Positions 1 through 7,326 of a stretch of DNA of 64,000 bases are shown here, piece by piece; within the stretch, counting starts at the first letter, position 1; every line of letters begins with the position of its first letter. Position numbers and translations under genes: made by a program. Origin of the DNA: Paraeggerthella hominis. Its GTDB lineage: Bacteria > Actinomycetota > Coriobacteriia > Coriobacteriales > Eggerthellaceae. The DNA lies in assembly GCF_021044775.1 (NCBI RefSeq), contig NZ_JAJNOQ010000012.1:1-64000 (forward strand). The letters run 5' to 3'. The notes beneath the pieces are model-generated. The model did no database searches, was not told the DNA's origin, and worked only from the letters and a program-made list of their open reading frames with translations.

Positions 1-81
1 GATCATCGAGTTGTCGCAGCGGCCGATGATGACGCGCTTCAACGGATCCCAGTCGTTCCAAGAATTGACTATCTTCGCCAT
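1..81 (-). CDS. Amidinotransferase, N-terminal fragment
   Basis: Only the first 27 codons lie in the window. The reading MAKIVNSWNDWDPLKRVIIG matches the opening of glycine/inosamine-phosphate amidinotransferases, whose start is typically NSWNEWDPLEEVIVG. These enzymes move an amidino group from arginine to an amine. The ATG at 81-79 is preceded on the minus strand by AAAGGAG with 7-nt spacing, so the start is well supported. It is divergent from the TetR-type gene at 398, a common arrangement for a regulator and its target. The catalytic Cys-His-Asp lies outside the window, so the substrate cannot be judged. Confidence 0.7.
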   Translation of the reverse strand, partial: MAKIVNSWNDWDPLKRVIIGRCDNSMI

Positions 82-397
82 GACAGTCTCCTTTCTCCGG
101 CAGCGCATCCTGCGTTGCCGCCAAGGTTTTCGGGTGGCATGTCCACCTCTGTGAAGATATTGTGATGGCCGCCGCGCGGCTGTTCAAAGGTCGTGGCGCG
201 GTGGGTGTCGTGGGGGGTTTGCACAAGGCCCGCAGTATGTCCGTGTTGCGGAATCAAAGGGAATGCATGTAAACTAGACCGGACGATTGTGCAAGAATGT
301 AACGTGCTGTCAGGCGTTTTTGTGGGGTATGTTTAATTCGGTGGACAGATTTCTTGCAGGGGACTGGGTAAGGGAACGTTCAAAGAGGAGGCTTTGC
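82..397. other. Divergent intergenic region
   Basis: This 316-bp stretch separates the amidinotransferase and TetR genes and must hold both promoters. The plus-strand frame stays open upstream of the TetR start, but it reads as non-homologous residues and has no ribosome binding site. I could not pick out a convincing operator palindrome. Confidence 0.4.
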
Positions 398-988
398 ATG
401 CTGCCGGATCTTGCGCATGGCCAGGATATTTTCGGGTCGCCGGAGTTGCGAACGAAAATGAAGATACTGCATGCTGTCGACAAGTCGCTCGATCGCATCA
501 CGATTGCCGAGATATGCGAGAATGCCGGCATCTCGCGCCAGACGTTCTACCGCCATTTCCAAAGCAAGTACGACATTCCCTGGTGGCACTCCATCTTCTG
601 TCGACAGTTCTACCTGAACGAGATCGGGAGAACCGTCGACTGGAAAACGGGGTACTACCACCATCTACGCTTGATCGATCAGGAGCGCGATTTCTACCGC
701 AAGTCGATCCAGTACAGCATCAACACGCCTTTCGGCCAGACGGTCATGCCCGAGAACCGCAAGACGGTTCTGCTGGAAACGCTTGAAAAGTACCGCCACG
801 TTACCGTGAACGACAACATGCGCTTCATCGTGGAGATTTTCTCGAAGCTGGAGTGCGAGGTGCTCAACGATTGGTTCCGATCCGATGCGCCGACCGACCT
901 GGTGCGCTGGACCGACGACCTGGTCAGCTTGGTGCCCGATCGCCTGTATCGCGCGTTGCGGGTGGAAGAGCCCGGGTCGTCTCAGTAG
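398..988 (+). CDS. TetR/AcrR-family regulator
   Basis: This 196-residue protein has an N-terminal helix-turn-helix (residues about 34-60, containing ISRQTFYRHFQSKYD) typical of TetR DNA-binding domains. The all-helical C-terminal part (FYRKSIQYS...) resembles the TetR_C_8/DhaS-like ligand domain. The ATG at 398 is chosen because GAGGAGG lies at 385-391 with 6-nt spacing; the longer open frame from 287 has no such site. It probably controls the divergent amidinotransferase and possibly itself. The effector is unknown. Confidence 0.8.
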   Translation: MLPDLAHGQDIFGSPELRTKMKILHAVDKSLDRITIAEICENAGISRQTFYRHFQSKYDIPWWHSIFCRQFYLNEIGRTVDWKTGYYHHLRLIDQERDFYRKSIQYSINTPFGQTVMPENRKTVLLETLEKYRHVTVNDNMRFIVEIFSKLECEVLNDWFRSDAPTDLVRWTDDLVSLVPDRLYRALRVEEPGSSQ

Positions 989-1108
989 GAGGGGCTTCGC
1001 TCGGTTTGCGATGCGCTGTGGGACGCGGCGCGTGCGTTGGCGTGCGTTGCGCAGAGCCTCGAGGTGCGAAGAATCGGTTCGGCTTATCATGCATTTCTTG
1101 CGGGCGCT

Positions 1109-1136
1109 TTGCGAATCGCGAGCGATGTCGTACAAT
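1109..1136 (+). promoter_or_regulatory. Promoter of tRNA-Thr
   Basis: TTGCGA at 1109-1114 and TACAAT at 1131-1136 are separated by 16 nt and end 23 nt before the tRNA. The hexamers fit sigma-70-type elements and the position fits a short tRNA leader. Confidence 0.55.
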
Positions 1137-1159
1137 ATTCGGGCACGTTTTCGCAACGG

Positions 1160-1234
1160 GCCAGTGTGGCGCAATGGTAGCGCAACAGTTTTGTAAACTG
1201 TGGGTTGCAGGTTCGAGTCCTGTCACTGGCTCCA
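1160..1234 (+). tRNA. tRNA-Thr (UGU anticodon)
   Basis: The acceptor stem GCCAGTG (1160-1166) pairs with CACTGGC (1224-1230). The anticodon stem ACAGT/ACTGT encloses loop TTTGTAA with anticodon TGT, and a T-arm with GGTTCGAGTCC is present. CCA is encoded at 1232-1234. No integrase or attachment-site duplication is seen nearby. Confidence 0.95.
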
Positions 1235-1245
1235 CGAAACACCAG

Positions 1246-1274
1246 GCCGGGCGCATGCAGCGCTCGGCTTTTTT
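1246..1274 (+). terminator. Terminator of tRNA-Thr
   Basis: GCCGGGCGC (1246-1254) pairs with GCGCTCGGC (1260-1268) with one G-U wobble and a 5-nt loop. Six T follow at 1269-1274. Confidence 0.8.
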
Positions 1275-1493
1275 GCTGGCTAGGGGCACGATACCCCGCA
1301 GCGCCCCGCGAATTCGGGTGCTTAAAACGAAAAGGCTCGTGTTCCCGAAGCCCCTTATAATTCCCTTAATTTTTCTTAACCTGCGGAAACGAAAGCTGAC
1401 CTTTCGTCGTGCCGTTCCGCCTGCTTGGCTACCATGGGCTGGCAACGGAAAGATCGGGGGTCTGCGCAGCCGCCGGGGAAGGGGTCGAAGGTC

Positions 1494-2030
1494 ATGGGCG
1501 AGGTATCGGCGGGCGGGCGGTCCGTGCTGGGGAGCCGCGGAATCTCAGGGGCGCTGTTCGCGATTTACGCAGTGGTGCTCGTGTGGGCGATCCTGTTCAA
1601 GATGCAGGTTTCGTTGGACGTGTTCGGCACGATGCGCAGCGTGAACGTGGTGCCCTTGGCGGGCGCGCTGGTTGTGAACGGCGAGCCTGATTATTCCGAA
1701 GTCGTGCAGAACCTAGTGGCCTTCGTTCCGTTCGGCCTGTACATGGGAATGCTGTTGGGAAAGCGACCGCTCGCGATCGGCTTGGCGTTTGCGGCGGCGA
1801 CCAGCTTGGCGTTCGAGGTGTTGCAGTTTGCTTTTGCGGCGGGGGCGTCGGATGCGACCGACCTGATTGCCAACACGCTTGGCGCCGCGGTTGGTTTGGG
1901 ATTGTACTCGGTGACGCGAAGAATCGCGGGGTCAGATGCCCGCGCGCGGCGCGTCTGCAATACGGTGGGCCTGTGCTGCACGCTTCTTGCCGTTGGCTTT
2001 ATCGGCCTCGTGTTCATTGCCAATAGCTGA
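1494..2030 (+). CDS. VanZ-like membrane protein
   Basis: This 178-residue protein has about four hydrophobic helices and the VanZ-family layout: a first helix, then a segment with NVVPLAG and a conserved polar stretch (VVQNLVAFVPFGLYMG), then SLAFEVLQ and DATDLIANTLGAAVG. VanZ proteins are membrane proteins whose best-known member gives low-level teicoplanin resistance; most chromosomal ones have unknown function. The ATG at 1494 follows GGAAGGGG (1477-1484) by 9 nt. An in-frame upstream ATG at 1434 lacks a good site. The gene stands alone, with no van cluster around it. Confidence 0.7.
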   Translation: MGEVSAGGRSVLGSRGISGALFAIYAVVLVWAILFKMQVSLDVFGTMRSVNVVPLAGALVVNGEPDYSEVVQNLVAFVPFGLYMGMLLGKRPLAIGLAFAAATSLAFEVLQFAFAAGASDATDLIANTLGAAVGLGLYSVTRRIAGSDARARRVCNTVGLCCTLLAVGFIGLVFIANS

Positions 2031-2147
2031 TCTTCCTGCTACGTTTTTGCTCGTTGTCTCCCCCGAGGAGCGGTCGAGGTTGTATACTCCCCGAGAGAGT
2101 TTTATGCGCGTGCGCGCGCAGGCAAGGCATGCGGGGGAGGAGGGCCG

Positions 2148-3527
2148 ATGAATCCGCTCTTTGGGCAAGCGATCGAATTCGTGGCCGATACCGTTCGGCT
2201 GTTTTATTCCGGCACGGCGATCGACGTCGTGCTCTCTCGCTTTACGGACGATTTTTCGTGGATAGGCGCAGGCGAGGTTGAGTTTTTCACGGACAAGGCC
2301 GCCATCGTGGCGTACTTCGTCGAACAGGCGCCGCTCACTCCCGCCTGCGTGGTTTCCGACGAGGAATTCTGCTTGGCAAGCACTACGAGCGAAACGTGCC
2401 TGGTCATGGGTCGTTATCGCGTTCGCACGGATGAGAGCACGGGCATGGTTCTCGAGGAGCACCAAAGGTGCAGCTATTATCTGGTCGAATCCGACGGACG
2501 GTTGCTCATCCGCCATGTGCATGTGTCCAATCCCTACCAGGCGATGAAAGACGAGTTGTACTTTCCGTTCGAGGCGGGCGCTCAAAGCTACGAGTACTTG
2601 CAGCGGCTGCTGCGCGAGAAGACTCAAACCCTTGAATTGGAACGGGAGCGGTATCGAATCGCGCTGCGCAGCGTGACGGACGTTCTGTTCGAGTACGACA
2701 ACGTGCAAGATGTTTTGGTCGAATACGAGCGAATCTCCGGTTCGGGCGAAGAGCTGTCCAGCGAGGAGCGGCGCTTCCCCTGCTACTCGGATATGATCAA
2801 AAAGGGAACGCGCATGCGCACGGAAGATTACGCTCGGCTTTCCGAGGCGCTGCAGTCAGAGGATTCGGCTGTTATGGAGGTTCGCCACGTGGTGCCGATA
2901 CACGGGGGCGAATGGCGATGGGTTCGCATACACGTCACGCTTCTTCGCGACCGGAACGGCAGCGTGGCGAAAACGGTGGGAAGCTGGAAAGACATTACCG
3001 ACGAGCGTCGCTTGATCGACGATCTGGTGGACCAGGCGCGGCGCGACCCGCTTACGAAGCTGTTCAACCAGGGAACGGTATCGAGCTTGGTCGATCGGGC
3101 CTTGCCCGCTTGCCTGACGAACGGCTGCGGGGCGCTGCTCGTGTTCGACGTGGACGATTTCAAGCTGGTTAACGATACGTTCGGGCATCCGGTGGGAGAC
3201 GACCTGCTTGTGCACGTCGCGCAGGCGATGGAGTCGACCCTGGAGGGCGAGGCACGGACGGCCGCGCGTGTGGGCGGCGACGAGTTCGTGGTGTTCCTGC
3301 CCGATGCCGATCGCTCCCGCGCTTGGGAGTTCGCGTGCGAACTGGGTCGAAAGGCGGAATGCCTGCAAGGCTTCGACGGCCCCGTGACGTTGAGCGCGGG
3401 ATGCGCGCTTGCGGGGCTGGACGCCGATACGTACGAGGGGCTGTTCCGCGTTGCCGATCGCGCGCTGTACCGGGCTAAGCGCGCGGGCAAGAACCGCGTG
3501 CGCTTCGTCGACGTGTCCGACCGCTAG
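2148..3527 (+). CDS. SnoaL-like/PAS diguanylate cyclase
   Basis: This 459-residue, apparently cytoplasmic protein has three parts. Residues 1-135 look like a SnoaL/NTF2-like domain. A short coiled segment is followed by a PAS-type sensor (about 165-290, ending GSWKDITDERR). The GGDEF domain is at about 295-455, with intact GGDEF at residues 376-380 preceded by DFKLVNDTFGH. An intact motif predicts synthesis of cyclic di-GMP, controlled by whatever the two N-terminal domains sense. GGAGGAGG lies just upstream of the ATG. Its 3' end overlaps the convergent gene by 4 bp. No transmembrane helix is seen. Confidence 0.85.
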   Translation: MNPLFGQAIEFVADTVRLFYSGTAIDVVLSRFTDDFSWIGAGEVEFFTDKAAIVAYFVEQAPLTPACVVSDEEFCLASTTSETCLVMGRYRVRTDESTGMVLEEHQRCSYYLVESDGRLLIRHVHVSNPYQAMKDELYFPFEAGAQSYEYLQRLLREKTQTLELERERYRIALRSVTDVLFEYDNVQDVLVEYERISGSGEELSSEERRFPCYSDMIKKGTRMRTEDYARLSEALQSEDSAVMEVRHVVPIHGGEWRWVRIHVTLLRDRNGSVAKTVGSWKDITDERRLIDDLVDQARRDPLTKLFNQGTVSSLVDRALPACLTNGCGALLVFDVDDFKLVNDTFGHPVGDDLLVHVAQAMESTLEGEARTAARVGGDEFVVFLPDADRSRAWEFACELGRKAECLQGFDGPVTLSAGCALAGLDADTYEGLFRVADRALYRAKRAGKNRVRFVDVSDR

Positions 3528-4564
3528 CGTTTCGGCAGCTGCGCGGCGATCGATTTCTCGAAATCGGACGCATTGTCGGGCGAGACGTTTATGGCTCGCA
3601 CTGCGCGCGGCTTTCCAAGAAGGGTCCGCATGATGCGCGGTTCGTGCAGCACGATCCAACAGGGCCGCGCGCCCATGACGGCCATGTTCAGTCGCTCGCT
3701 CTTGGGAACGTCGGGTTCTTCCCGGCGGTCGATGCGCGCTATGGAAGCGAAGGGCACGCGCTCGCTGAAGTAGGCTCCCCAGCGCACCGTTACGGACGTG
3801 TCGTCCACCAGAAGAGGGTTGAGGACCACCGCCCTCGTATTCCCGATGAACCAGACAAGCGTGTAGGCGGTAAGCACGGTCAGCGCGATGGCGGCCGGTT
3901 CGCAATATTTCGCCACCAGCAAATGCGTGACCAGGGCCTCGATGGGAAGCAACGCCATGATCACTCCTGAAAGCGCCAGGTACCCGCTTTCCTTATGGCA
4001 GGAAAACGGACGGGCGCCGTTGGGCACGTCGGCCTTCGAGCGCCATGAGGCAAGCACGTAATACCAGATAGAGCATTCGAGCGCGCAGAGGCGCGATGTG
4101 GTCTCGTTGCGGCTGAGCTCGAAAAACGGCTTTTCGAACCATACTATCGGGCGGGTGGATTCTTTTCGCGCCGCGCGAAAAACGTGCAAGAAGCGGGCGA
4201 TCTCGCGTACGAGGATGACCGCTTCCACGGCGAGCATCATCGGAAGCAGCACGGTCAGCAGGGAAAACGATCCGGGCTGCATGACCAGCATCGACACGAC
4301 GAAGCCTGCGTATATGACGGGGATCGCGGCTACGGGCGATAGCTTGCGGGGCTTGATCACCAGCAAGTAGAAAGCTGCGGGCACGCACACCATCAGATCG
4401 AAAGGCACGGCGATGTTGGCAGCGAGGGTGCGTCCTTCGTTCGGAACGAACGCAAGGCAAACCGCGTCGATCGTGTAAAGGGCAAGGCATGCAAGCAGGC
4501 CCGCCGTCAGGGGTAGATTGCGGTTGCGACCAGATGAGGGCGGTAGCGTGAACGTTGCGTTCAT
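3524..4564 (-). CDS. Unknown multi-pass membrane protein
   Basis: I do not recognise this 346-residue protein. It has about seven or eight hydrophobic helices (for example LLACLALYTIDAVCLAFV near the N-terminus and IMALLPIEALVTHLLVA past the middle). A charged soluble C-terminal part of about 100 residues (VTVRWGAYFSERVPFASIARIDRRE...) resembles the PH-like membrane-associated tails of bacterial membrane proteins. The start at 4564 is preferred over 4579 because GGAGG sits 4 nt upstream. It converges with the diguanylate cyclase gene. Confidence 0.65.
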   Translation of the reverse strand: MNATFTLPPSSGRNRNLPLTAGLLACLALYTIDAVCLAFVPNEGRTLAANIAVPFDLMVCVPAAFYLLVIKPRKLSPVAAIPVIYAGFVVSMLVMQPGSFSLLTVLLPMMLAVEAVILVREIARFLHVFRAARKESTRPIVWFEKPFFELSRNETTSRLCALECSIWYYVLASWRSKADVPNGARPFSCHKESGYLALSGVIMALLPIEALVTHLLVAKYCEPAAIALTVLTAYTLVWFIGNTRAVVLNPLLVDDTSVTVRWGAYFSERVPFASIARIDRREEPDVPKSERLNMAVMGARPCWIVLHEPRIMRTLLGKPRAVRAINVSPDNASDFEKSIAAQLPKR

Positions 4565-4752
4565 GGATCCTCCGATCATGGGAGTCGTTTGGTCAAGGAT
4601 AGCAGGCCGTTTCGGTTGCGAGGGGTTGACTGAAGCGGCTTGCGGTCAACAAGCCCTCGCTTGCGTCAAGCGGCGGTGTTCTCTCATACTGGGTTCAAGC
4701 CCGCGCATGCGCTTGGGCCGTGCAGCCGTCGCAACCTTCAGAAAGACCGACC

Positions 4753-5071
4753 ATGAACGATATCAACATTGGAAACGTTATTGCACGAGAGCGTCGAGGA
4801 CCGCGCTTCAGCGTGTCTCGAGCGGTTCGTCCTCCTTTTGGAAAGCATGGACGAGGATGCGACGCCGAAGCCGCCGTCCGATGTTCTTTTCGATCGGCTT
4901 TCCGGCGCGAGAGGGCAGGATCCGTCGACGCCGCGCATGGCTCAAGCCCTGTTCGGAAAAGCGGGGTTGAAGGGTCAGGTTCGAGACGGCGTCCTGCGCG
5001 ACGGCGTGCTGGATGGCCTCGAGCGCTCGCCGCGTTTCTCGGGCTTGCTTGTCCGACTGAAAGCGCTATGA
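4753..5071 (+). pseudogene. Remnant of XRE-type regulator
   Basis: An ATG at 4753 opens with MNDINIGNVIARERRG, which strongly resembles the start of XRE helix-turn-helix regulators that precede ABC transporter genes. The expected HTH never follows in this frame. Instead a different frame (open from a TTG at 4769 to 5071) carries about 95 residues of plausible protein (SVEDRASACLERFVLLLESMDED...). The simplest reading is loss of the HTH core with a frame change. An intact small protein of unknown function starting at 4769 is the alternative, but no ribosome site supports it. It directly precedes the ABC genes. Confidence 0.4.
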
Positions 5072-5095
5072 TGCGTCGCGAAGGAGCGTGAGAGC

Positions 5096-5803
5096 ATGGA
5101 TGTCGAGGCAGTGGAGAAGACGTCGGCGCTGCGGGCGGAGGGTCTTTCGTTTCGCTATGCGCGAAGCGAGGTGTGGAGCGATGTGGCTTTTCGGATCAAT
5201 CCTGGTCAGATTGCTTTTCTGACCGGCCCGAACGGGTCGGGGAAATCCACGCTGCTCAGATGCTTGGCGGGATGGAGCATGCCGAGCGAAGGGACGGTCG
5301 AGGTGTTCGGGCGGCCGTTCGACGGTTCGGATCGCGCTGTGCGTCGAGAGATCGCCTTCGTGCCCGACGTGCCGTCCTTTTACGACGATTTAACCGCCGC
5401 TGAGCATATTCGCTTCGTACTCGATGCGAACCGCGTGCCCGATGCCGCCGACGAGGCTCGGCGATTGCTGGACGGCCTGGGGCTCGCGGCGCATGCGGAT
5501 CGGTTCCCTTCGTCGTATTCTCGCGGCATGCGATTGAAGCTGGCGCTCGTGCTGGCCTTCATGCGCAAGCCGCGTCTGCTGTTGCTGGACGAGCCGTACG
5601 GACCGCTTGACCGAGATGCGTCGCGACGGTTGAGCGCCTTGCTGTCGGCTGCTCGCGCTGACGGCGCGGCGGTGCTGGTCAGCTGCCACCACAACGTCCC
5701 CGATTTGAATCCCGACCTGCTGCTGCATCTTGAGGGCGAGCGGCTGTCGACGGTGCGCGACGTGCGGCCAGGCGATCTTTTCGACGGCTTCGAGCGAGGC
5801 TGA
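5096..5803 (+). CDS. ABC transporter ATP-binding protein
   Basis: This 235-residue ATPase has Walker A GPNGSGKST (about residues 44-52), Walker B LLLLDEP and an H-loop in VSCHHN. The signature is degenerate, YSRGMRLK instead of LSGGQ, as often seen in ATPases paired with large non-canonical membrane proteins. AAGGAG at 5080-5085 precedes the ATG. The permease gene starts 5 nt after its stop, so the two are co-transcribed. The substrate is unknown. Confidence 0.85.
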   Translation: MDVEAVEKTSALRAEGLSFRYARSEVWSDVAFRINPGQIAFLTGPNGSGKSTLLRCLAGWSMPSEGTVEVFGRPFDGSDRAVRREIAFVPDVPSFYDDLTAAEHIRFVLDANRVPDAADEARRLLDGLGLAAHADRFPSSYSRGMRLKLALVLAFMRKPRLLLLDEPYGPLDRDASRRLSALLSAARADGAAVLVSCHHNVPDLNPDLLLHLEGERLSTVRDVRPGDLFDGFERG

Positions 5804-5808
5804 TCGGC

Positions 5809-7326
5809 ATGGGCGATGTGCGATTGCTTCTGCGGCTGCGCGTGCGGCACGCTCGCACGTTCCTGGTGCGGGCGCTGCATGCAACGGGTTCCGACCTTGT
5901 CGACGATCGCGGGTGGGGAGAGCGGAGCTACCAAGCGTACATCATAGGGTTCATAGGGATATGCTTGGCTATGATGTGGCTCTGGCTGCTCGATACGGTG
6001 CAGGAGGCATTCGTCGCATTGGGTCCTGACCTGGCCCTCGGCGTTCTTCTGTTTGCGTTCGCGGTGCCGGCGGTCGTGTTCGCGGTGAGCTCGTTTCGGG
6101 GGTTGCGCGCATCGTGGGTCAAGCTTTCCCATCCCGATATCGCCTACGTTGCCGCAAGCCCCATCGGGTCGACGGCGCTCGTCGGCGTATCCGCTGCAAT
6201 AACGATGATCGCGGGAGGGGCTGTGGCGGCGCCTGCGGGCTATCTGCTTGCCGTTGGGGTGCGAGCGGCTTTGGGGTGGTTCGTCGACCCTTTGACGACG
6301 GCCCTGATCGCTTCGCTGTGGACGGCGGTTCCGCTTGCGGCAGGCAGGGTCGTGGGAACGGCGCGCCTCGCCTTGCCGCGCACGATTCGCCGTTGGAAGG
6401 CTGTCGCGATGCTCGCCCTTGCGTCGCTGGTCGCGGTTGTGGCGTATGGAGCGCTTGCGATTGCCTGGGTTCCCGTTGTGCTTGCGCAATCGAACGCCGT
6501 CGTGCAGGCGGTTGCTGCTGCCATAGGGCTGCTTGTCGCGGGGTTCTTGGCGTTGTTGCTGCTGGCGAAGCGGGTCGATAGGGTGCGCATGGTGGAGGAG
6601 AACGCCCTGTACGCCGATACGTGCTCGTTCGGGTTTTTCTCGCTGCTTGATTCTACGACGGTGGGGGATTACCGCCGTCGCTGCAAGTTGGCTCGGCGCG
6701 GTCCGTTTTTGCGGTTGCCGCAGGCTGCGGGTCCTGCTGCGCTCGTGGCGCGCGCGGCGCTTTCCCTGGTGCGCCAGTACGAGGGCCTGCCGGCGCTTTT
6801 GATGCTGGGGGCAGGGATAACGCCTTTCGGCGTGAGCGCGCTGCTCGGCGGGTACGGCGTTGCGGGGCCGGTATTCTGGTTGGCGATGCTGGTGGGCCTG
6901 GCATCGACGGCGCGCGAGGTCACGCATGCGTTTCGCGACGATATGCGCGTGCGGCTCGTGCGCGATCAGCTGCCCTACGGAACGCTCGCGTTGCTCGTGG
7001 GCGACTCCTTGCCGGCGTTTTGCTTGGTGACGGCAGTCTCGTGCGCGACCGTTCCGTTTACGTTGCCTGCGGGCGCGCCTGTTGCGCCGGCGTTGGTCCT
7101 GGCGGTTGCGCTGAACGCCGCCGTCGTGCTCAGCTTCGGGTTGGAAGCCGTGCGCCTGCGCTCGAGCAGCATGCGACCGTGGGGCGAAGGGGGCCTTGCG
7201 ATCGTTGGGTCTTTGTGCGGCTTCGCCTCGCTTTTGGCCGAACCGTTGCTGGTGGTGGCTGCCGCCATCGTCGCCTGCGTGACGATGGCGCGCATGATTC
7301 GGCGCGGATCGGAATGCGTGCGTTAG
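5809..7326 (+). CDS. ABC transporter membrane protein
   Basis: This 505-residue protein has roughly twelve hydrophobic helices and little conserved soluble sequence. It sits immediately after an ABC ATPase gene, which supports a role as its membrane partner. The N-terminus (MGDVRLLLRLRVRHARTFLVRALHATG) is a basic cytoplasmic tail before the first helix near residue 45. I cannot place it in a named permease family; size and topology recall ABC-2-like exporters. It overlaps the convergent uvrA-like gene by 4 bp. Confidence 0.65.
   Translation: MGDVRLLLRLRVRHARTFLVRALHATGSDLVDDRGWGERSYQAYIIGFIGICLAMMWLWLLDTVQEAFVALGPDLALGVLLFAFAVPAVVFAVSSFRGLRASWVKLSHPDIAYVAASPIGSTALVGVSAAITMIAGGAVAAPAGYLLAVGVRAALGWFVDPLTTALIASLWTAVPLAAGRVVGTARLALPRTIRRWKAVAMLALASLVAVVAYGALAIAWVPVVLAQSNAVVQAVAAAIGLLVAGFLALLLLAKRVDRVRMVEENALYADTCSFGFFSLLDSTTVGDYRRRCKLARRGPFLRLPQAAGPAALVARAALSLVRQYEGLPALLMLGAGITPFGVSALLGGYGVAGPVFWLAMLVGLASTAREVTHAFRDDMRVRLVRDQLPYGTLALLVGDSLPAFCLVTAVSCATVPFTLPAGAPVAPALVLAVALNAAVVLSFGLEAVRLRSSSMRPWGEGGLAIVGSLCGFASLLAEPLLVVAAAIVACVTMARMIRRGSECVR

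Noticed and set aside
1160..1493. tRNA-Thr as an integration site
   Set aside because: No integrase and no repeated tRNA 3' end is seen nearby; the tRNA has its own terminator and is followed by a VanZ-like gene.
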